Positions 58,861-64,000 of a DNA stretch of 64,000 nucleotides are shown piece by piece. The stretch lies in the NCBI RefSeq assembly GCF_009727055.1, contig NC_052350.1, positions 40,190,757-40,254,756 of the forward strand, read 5' to 3'. Made by a program: the position numbers and the translations under genes. The notes below the pieces were generated by a model. That model saw nothing but the letters and a program-made list of their open reading frames with translations, searched no databases and was not told the origin of the DNA. Within the stretch, counting starts at the first letter, position 1; the number at the start of each line of letters is the position of its first letter. The DNA comes from Benincasa hispida. Taxonomy: Eukaryota > Streptophyta > Magnoliopsida > Cucurbitales > Cucurbitaceae.

Positions 58861-59452
58861 ACAATGACTATTAAAGTATGTTATAGGGTTGTTAATTGTA
58901 TAAATAATAGTATATTGTCTACTTTAAGTACAATATTTATTTGTCGAAAATTGTAAAATAAATTTTTATTTAATTGCATTCACATATCAAATGAGTGTTT
59001 AGAATATTTGAAAAAGTATTCTTTAATGAAAATGAACATTTGTTCTCTGATGATTCTCCAAATTTGGAGAAATTGAAAGTGAAATGTTGAAGAAATATAG
59101 TTGTATTCTACTGATGGCTAAGATAATGGGAGAGATTCAATTAAAAAAATTATGACAGAGTAAAAATGCAGAGCAACAACAACAAGAAGAAGATGATGAT
59201 GATGAAATTTATGAAGAAAAATTAAGAACCAAAAAGTTTTGATTTTTCTCTTTGGTTTCTCATTTTATTTAACCATACAACCTGCAAAAAATGTAGTGGG
59301 TTAATTGTTGTTCATTACAGAAAAGAAAATAATAAGAGAAAGAAAGAAAGAAAACCTTTAAAAAAATACAAGAAAAAAATTACAATCCATATTTTATTCA
59401 AACAAAGATAGGTAAAATTATTGAATAGAAAAGTTTCAAAACAGATTATTTA
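58861..59452. other. No gene seen
   Basis: AT-rich sequence with short runs such as ACAACAACAAGAAGAAGATGATGATGATG. No reading frame, repeat end or RNA gene that I can support. Confidence 0.6.
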
Positions 59453-59467
59453 GGCACCATTTTGTAA

Positions 59468-59500
<33 letters not shown>

Positions 59501-59743
59501 GATATTACTTGTACCTCCAAATTTCTTCCTTTGTTATCTACTTCTCACCAATGATTTAAAAACCGAAGCCAAATTTTGAGAATTAAAAAAAAAGTAACTT
59601 TCAAAAGTTGTTTTTGTTTTTTGAATTTTGCTAAGAATTCAACCATCGTACTTGAATATGAAAATCATGATAAGAAATATAAATGGAATAAACTTAATTT
59701 TCAAAAGTAAAAATAAAAAACTAAATGGTTACCAAACGGGGTC
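59453..59743. mobile_element. Tourist-like MITE copy 3 (291 bp), TTA duplication
   Basis: Left terminus GGCACCATTTTGTAACC; right terminus reversed GACCCCGTTTGGTAACCATT. TTA lies at 59450-59452 and 59744-59746. The interior has a long T-run (59469-59496) and the CTTAATTTTCAAAAG arm seen in copies 1 and 2. Noncoding. Confidence 0.72.
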
Positions 59744-60590
59744 TTAAAGTTCAAAAAACTGTATCAAATATCCTGAATTTATGAACTCAACTATACAACC
59801 AAAATACAATCATATTAACTGGGATAAAATAAATCTATACCCTAGACGTAGGTATAAAAACTCTACACATCATATATAATTCACTGCAAACAACCCTTTT
59901 TGGTTTTCTTTGTGAATTTCAGTTTCAATTCTAAAAATACACCGATCATTGAATGTCATGTCACATCAATTCTTTGAAACAATTAAACTACCAGTTCATG
60001 CAGTTCGGTCTGCACCGTGCATAATAAATAACAATTTGGAAGTTTTTAAAAGAAATTAGAAGAAAGGGGAATTTCCGTTATCTTTTTTTCATTTTTTAAT
60101 TTAATTTCATTCCTTTAAAATTTAAACTAATTATTTTTAGTATTGAAATGACATAATATTTTTTAAACAGACATTTTTATTCATAATTTTTTTAAAAAAA
60201 TATTTATACTTTTAGTCATTCAATTTTATTCTCTAAGTTTTGAAATGTACAATTTTATCCTTAAGATTTCAATCGATTTAGTCTTTAAGTTTCAATATTT
60301 ACACTTTTAATCTCGATTTTTCACTAATATTCACTTTTAATCTTTGACATTGTTAAATGAGAAATTTTGGACCAATCACAAGTCACCACGTCGTTTGGTA
60401 AATTAACGATGAATTTCTAAATCATTGACTTTGAGTCCAATTAGAAGTTGACACATGTCCCGAATTGAATTGAAGACAAGTTTCGATGTATGAAATTAAA
60501 TTGGTCTAATTTGATATTACTATTTGGGCTTAAAGTCCAAACTACAAAAAAAAAATTGAATTGGACCCAAATTTTAGATCAGGCCCAAAA
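59744..60590. other. No gene seen; possible U3 of an LTR near its end
   Basis: AT-rich. From about 60370 it contains CAATCACAAGTCACCACGTCG, GTTGACACATGTC and TTGGGCTTAAAGTCCAAAC, promoter-upstream-like text leading to the TATA box at 60658. No ends identified. Confidence 0.4.
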
Positions 60591-60649
60591 CCAACTAATT
60601 GGGCCCAAGGGTCAGGCCTATGGACCAACCAAGCCCACGAAGCCCACCT

Positions 60650-60676
60650 GAGAACTCTATAAATAGAGAAGTTCTC
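60650..60676 (+). promoter_or_regulatory. TATA box TATAAATAG inside a small inverted repeat
   Basis: TATAAATAG is at 60658-60666. GAGAACT (60650-60656) and AGTTCTC (60670-60676) flank it as a 7-bp inverted repeat. Strong consensus and upstream C-rich sequence suggest a core promoter, likely of an LTR. The repeat array begins about 60 bp after the expected start site. Confidence 0.6.
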
Positions 60677-60729
60677 TTTAAGAGCACATTTTCTACACTC
60701 AGAAGACTCAGAGAGAATTCATTAACAAG

Positions 60730-61672
60730 CAGAGGACTTTCAAGACTCCTAAAGCTGCACTCCTATAAGGCAGAACAAGACTTCTATTTCAAGATTCCAA
60801 GACTCCTGCAGCTGCACTCTTATAAGGCAGAAGACCTTTGTAGATACAAGTACTCTTTCAAGACTTCTACTTCAAGCTTCCAAGACTCCTGAAACTGCAC
60901 TCCTATAAGGCAGAAGACTTTTGAAGATACAAATACTATTCCAAGACTTCTACTTCAAGTTTCCAAGACTCCTGAAACTGCACTCCGATAAGGCAGAAGA
61001 CCTTTGAAGATATAAATACTCTTCCAAGACTTCTACTTCAAACTTCCAAGACTCCTGAAACTGCACTCCTATAAGGCATAAGACTTTTGAAGATACAAAT
61101 ACTTTTCCAAGACTTCTACTTCAAGCTTCCAAGACTCCTGAGGCTGCACTCCTNTCCAAGACTTCTGAGGCTGCACTCCTATAAGGCAGAAGACCTTTGA
61201 AGACACAAATACTCTTCCAAGACTTCTACTTCAAGCTTCCAAGACTCCTAAAGTTGTACTCTTATAAGGCAGAAGACCTTTGAAGAAACAAATACTCTTC
61301 CAAGACTTTTATTTCAAGCTTGCAAGACTCCTGAAGCTGCACTCCTATTAAGGCAGAAGACCTTTGAAGACACAAATACTCTTCTAAGACTTCTACTTCA
61401 AGCTTCCAAGACTCTTGAAGCTGCACTCCTATAAAGCAGAAGACCTTTGAAGACACAAATAGTCTTCCAAGACTTCTACTTCAAGCTTTCAAAACTCTTG
61501 AAGCTGCACTCCTATAAGGCAGAAGACCTTTGAAGATACAAATATTCTTCTAAGACTTCTACTTCAAGCTTCCAAGACTCCTGAAGCTGCAATCCTATAA
61601 GGTAGAAGACCTTTGAAGACACAAATACTCTTCCAAGACTTCTACTCCATGCTTCCAAGACTTTTACTTCAA
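60730..61672 (+). repeat. 83-bp tandem repeat array, about 11 units
   Basis: The landmark CTGCACTCCT recurs at 60755, 60812, 60895, 60978, 61061, 61144, 61171, 61254, 61337, 61421, 61504 and 61587. The step is 83 or 84 bp except for 57 bp (60755 to 60812) and 27 bp (61144 to 61171, at an N). Unit landmarks in order: CTGCACTCCTATAAGGCAG, AGACCTTTGAAGA, ACTCTTCCAAGACTTCTAC, TTCAAGCTTCCAAGACTCC. Units differ by a few bases each. 83 is not a multiple of three, so the open frames on both strands are by-products. Confidence 0.92.
61154..61154. other. Single unknown base in the 83-bp array
   Basis: One N followed by a 17-bp jump in repeat phase (TCCAAGACTTCTGAGG follows CTCCT). The array was probably mis-joined or collapsed here, so the true copy number is uncertain. 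Confidence 0.8.
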
Positions 61673-61843
61673 GAACGTTCGGTGCTTTCCTTCTCCAAGT
61701 CAAGCATATTCACCCAACTTAGAGAGAATCAGAGGATCAAGTATTAGAGATCGAACCACATCGCATCAAATCAACTCCAACATCAACACCAACTCAAGTT
61801 CAACTCCATGAAACACGTTTCTCCGAAAACCTCGTGTGAATAG

Positions 61844-62418
61844 ACATAAATGTCAATAAATTAATTTAAAATAATTATATATGAAGTTAAATTTTAAAAT
61901 TAATTTCAATAGAGATGAAAAATATAACTTAAAAATAATTATGTTATATTTATTTCAAATGAAAAAATTGAAGTTAAAAGTGTGAATCTTGAAACCTAGA
62001 GATCATAATTTCTATAACGTAAGACAACATTGTTAATATTTGTGTAAATGTCGATGTGAGAGCAAAAATTTATAAAAAAAATGAAAAAATAATTACAAAT
62101 TAATATCAATTATTGGTAATTAATTACAAAATTAAACGACATGAAGTATTTGTATACAAAAAAAATTGTAAATTGTTAATTATAAAAAGAACATGTTTAT
62201 ACCAATAAGATGACCTTGGACTTGGAGCATCTAATCCAAAATCTTGATTATTCTTATGGAAATTATAGTCTAGAATCTTAACTTCAATTTTCACTCATTT
62301 CCCATCTTTAGTACTGATGCCTATCAATTCATTTAGAATAAGTATAATTAATTTTAAGTTATATTTTCCATCACCATTGAAATTAGTTATTTTAAAATTG
62401 ATTTATTGACATTTATGT
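61844..62418. mobile_element. 575-bp inverted-repeat (fold-back) element
   Basis: The left arm, from ACATAAATGTCAATAAAT at 61844 to about 61968, pairs with the right arm from about 62325 to 62418 (ATTTATTGACATTTATGT). The pairing covers about 90 bp with mismatches and a ~30-bp extra piece in the left arm. Shared inner words are ATTTCAAT.G.GATG.AAAATATAACTTAAAA. The loop of about 355 bp is noncoding. No target-site duplication is clear. Confidence 0.75.
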
Positions 62419-62644
62419 TAAAGATTGAAAATGAATATTTAGTGGAAAAATGAAGTAAAATTGAAGAAAAAAAAATGAGAGGAGGCAGTCCACAAAAGGA
62501 CAAAAAATCAACCCCATTTCCCTTTTTTTTTTTTTCCAAACTACCCCTTTCTTCTAATTTCTTTTAAAAACTTTCCTACCTTTCCAATTAACCCATAAAT
62601 GCAATTTTAGAAATTTGTAGAACCATTATATTGTCAAAAGAACC
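62419..62644 (+). other. 5' flank of CYP79 copy 2
   Basis: AT-rich sequence with a T-run at 62521-62535. Similarity to the 5' flank of copy 1 (24640-24752) is weak beyond the last 60 bp. No clear TATA box. Confidence 0.4.
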
Positions 62645-62731
62645 ATGAAAGCTTTCTTATTCATCTCCTTTTTCATTCAAGCTTTCTTATTCATAAGTCG
62701 ATCGACATATCAACATTATCCAAAAGCAGCC

Positions 62732-63672
62732 ATGGCAAGAACCTTCGTTTCTATCGTTTTTTTCATATCTTCCATTATTTATGTTATTAAGTTCTCTCGA
62801 TATTACCACAAAAGAAAGCCCTCAGTCAAGCGGCTGCCACCAGGCCCAAAGCCATGGCCTTTCGTCGGCTGCCTTCTAGCAATGTTGAGCAACAAAAACT
62901 CACCAACACACCAATGGATTCATGCAATAATGAAGCAATTCAACACTAACACTGAAATTGCCTGCATCCGTCTCAGACCAAATACCATCACAATCCCTGT
63001 GGCACCTCCGAAACTCGCTCTTGAATTTTTAAAGACACACGATTCTGTCTTCACATCATGACCATCTTCCATGATGGCCGAGATATTGAGCCGCAGATAT
63101 CTTTGTACAGGTGTTACACCATGGGAGATCAATGGAAGAAGATGAGAAGGATACTCGTTTCTCAAGTACTCAATCCTTTGACCCTCCATCGAATGCTTGG
63201 TCAAAGAACAAAGGAAGTTGATACTCTTCTACACTACATTTTCAGCCTCACTAGAAAATGTGAAATGGTCAACATAAGAAGCATTACACGACATTATTGT
63301 GGTAACATCATTAGAAGAATGATGTTTAATAAAAGATACTATGGAAAAGGGAGGGAAGATGGGGGACAATCTTTTGAAGAAGAGAACCATAATCAAGCAT
63401 TGTTTGCAATTTTAACGCATCTTAATGCATTTTCTATCTCAGAATTTATGCCTTGTTTGAAGCCATTTGATCTCGATGGACATGAGAAGATAGTAAAAAG
63501 GGCTTTGAAAGTCATAAGAGATCTTGTCGAACCCATTATAGACCAAAGAGTGCAAGAATGGAGAGATGGGAAGAAGAAGGAGGTCGGGGACATTCTTGAT
63601 ATCCTTATCTCACTCAAAAATGAGAATGGTAAATCGTTGTTATCAACCGAAGAGATTAAGGCTCAAGTCACG
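62732..63672 (+). pseudogene. CYP79-type cytochrome P450, exon 1, pseudogene copy 2
   Basis: Amino-acid N-hydroxylase (aldoxime-forming) P450 family, ER membrane-anchored. The start MARTFVSIVF at 62732 is preferred; an upstream in-frame ATG at 62645 would add 29 residues. A hydrophobic anchor spans residues 4-20, the PPGPKPWP hinge about 36-43, and EIACIRL and EFLKTHDSVF follow. A TGA at 63059-63061 stands where copy 1 has CGA (C to T). A one-base deletion near 63118 shifts the frame. After it come GDQWKKMRR (WxxxR), ITRHYCGNIIRRM, the EDGG segment, CLKPFDLDGHEKIVKRA and LDILISLKNENG. The exon ends at 63672 before GTAATG, as in copy 1. Two lesions make a normal protein impossible as read. Exon 2, with the heme cysteine, would lie beyond the window. 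Confidence 0.9.
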
Positions 63673-64000
63673 GTAATGCATGACACTTTCTTCATCATAT
63701 TTTTCTAGACATTCCGCACAAAAAAGAAACCTCACATTCTTTGTGATTTATATGTGTTACATTACTTCTCTTATTATAAGCCATTGAATTTTAGATAGAA
63801 TCTCATGTTTATCTAATATGGTATATCAAAGAGACACCATCTTAAGGAGGGTATCTTGATTATCCCACTGTCAGAAAGATGAGAGACTTTACAACCTTTA
63901 TAAAATAAATGTATTAGCTTATTTGTTACTAATTGGTTTTGAGATGAAACCTCATGTTTAATTTATACATGTCACATGCATGCATAACCAAAGTATTTTC
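63673..64000 (+). other. Intron 1 of CYP79 copy 2 (partial)
   Basis: Begins with a GT donor. The first ~170 bp resemble the intron start of copy 1. Runs to the window edge with no acceptor or exon 2 visible. Confidence 0.7.

Noticed and set aside
60599..60892. 97-residue open frame over the start of the 83-bp array (and minus-strand frames at 61262-61456 and 61512-61703)
   Set aside because: These come from a tandem repeat whose unit is not a multiple of three. Frames on both strands are by-products of repetition and no known domain is visible.
60730..61672. CRISPR-like array
   Set aside because: Units are contiguous 83-bp repeats without unique spacers, in a eukaryotic repeat-rich region. 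It is an ordinary tandem repeat.
60370..61840. Endogenous pararetrovirus (caulimovirid) promoter and leader
   Set aside because: The TATA box and repetitive leader raised this, but no movement, coat, RT or other viral coding sequence lies near it. An LTR-type promoter is the simpler reading.

Overview
This is a plant nuclear intergenic window, and no gene in it looks intact. It is AT-rich, full of nested and decayed LTR retrotransposons, and carries two broken copies of the first exon of a CYP79-type cytochrome P450. The CYP79 exons, the copia families and the small dispersed repeats suggest a dicot, probably a cucurbit. That placement is inference from family resemblance.

Layout. 1-1,858 is a reverse-strand 2-kb-class copia LTR cut by the window edge. 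1,901-~19,389 is an old copia element (element 1). Its right LTR is split by a 2.15-kb gypsy-like solo LTR (3,915-6,063, duplication GTGAG) and by an 11.6-kb related copia element (element 2, 7,083-18,666, duplication GATAT). Element 2's own 3' LTR carries a reverse-strand LTR fragment (15,884-17,163). 19,547-20,885 is a Tat/Ogre-like LTR. 20,886-28,295 holds MITEs, SINE-like sequence, CYP79 exon-1 pseudogene 1 (24,753-25,770) and AT-rich repeats.

28,296-41,120 is a third 2-kb-LTR copia element (element 3). It is rearranged: a divergent copy of its own flanking sequence, lacking the insertion, sits inside it (30,599-32,373). A 94-bp perfect palindrome lies in its 5' LTR. 41,286-46,692 is a 5.4-kb Tork/Tnt1-like copia element (element 4, duplication AGTAG) in the same flanking sequence. 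A LINE reverse-transcriptase fragment (47,770-48,240), a Tat/Ogre-like solo LTR (48,636-49,893), a SIRE-like LTR remnant (~50,040-50,880) and a truncated sister of element 4 (element 5, ~51,390-55,095) follow.

55,560-63,900 is a diverged duplicate of 21,900-26,000. It contains a reverse Tat/Ogre-like LTR, a degenerate CTCCGACAACCACCT-type repeat, a 291-bp MITE, an 83-bp tandem array just downstream of a TATA box, a 575-bp inverted-repeat element and CYP79 exon-1 pseudogene 2 (62,732-63,672). Apparently a P450 neighbourhood was duplicated, both copies decayed, and the space between filled with retrotransposons. Every retroelement coding region is broken by stops, frameshifts or active-site substitutions, so any mobility would need proteins supplied from elsewhere.
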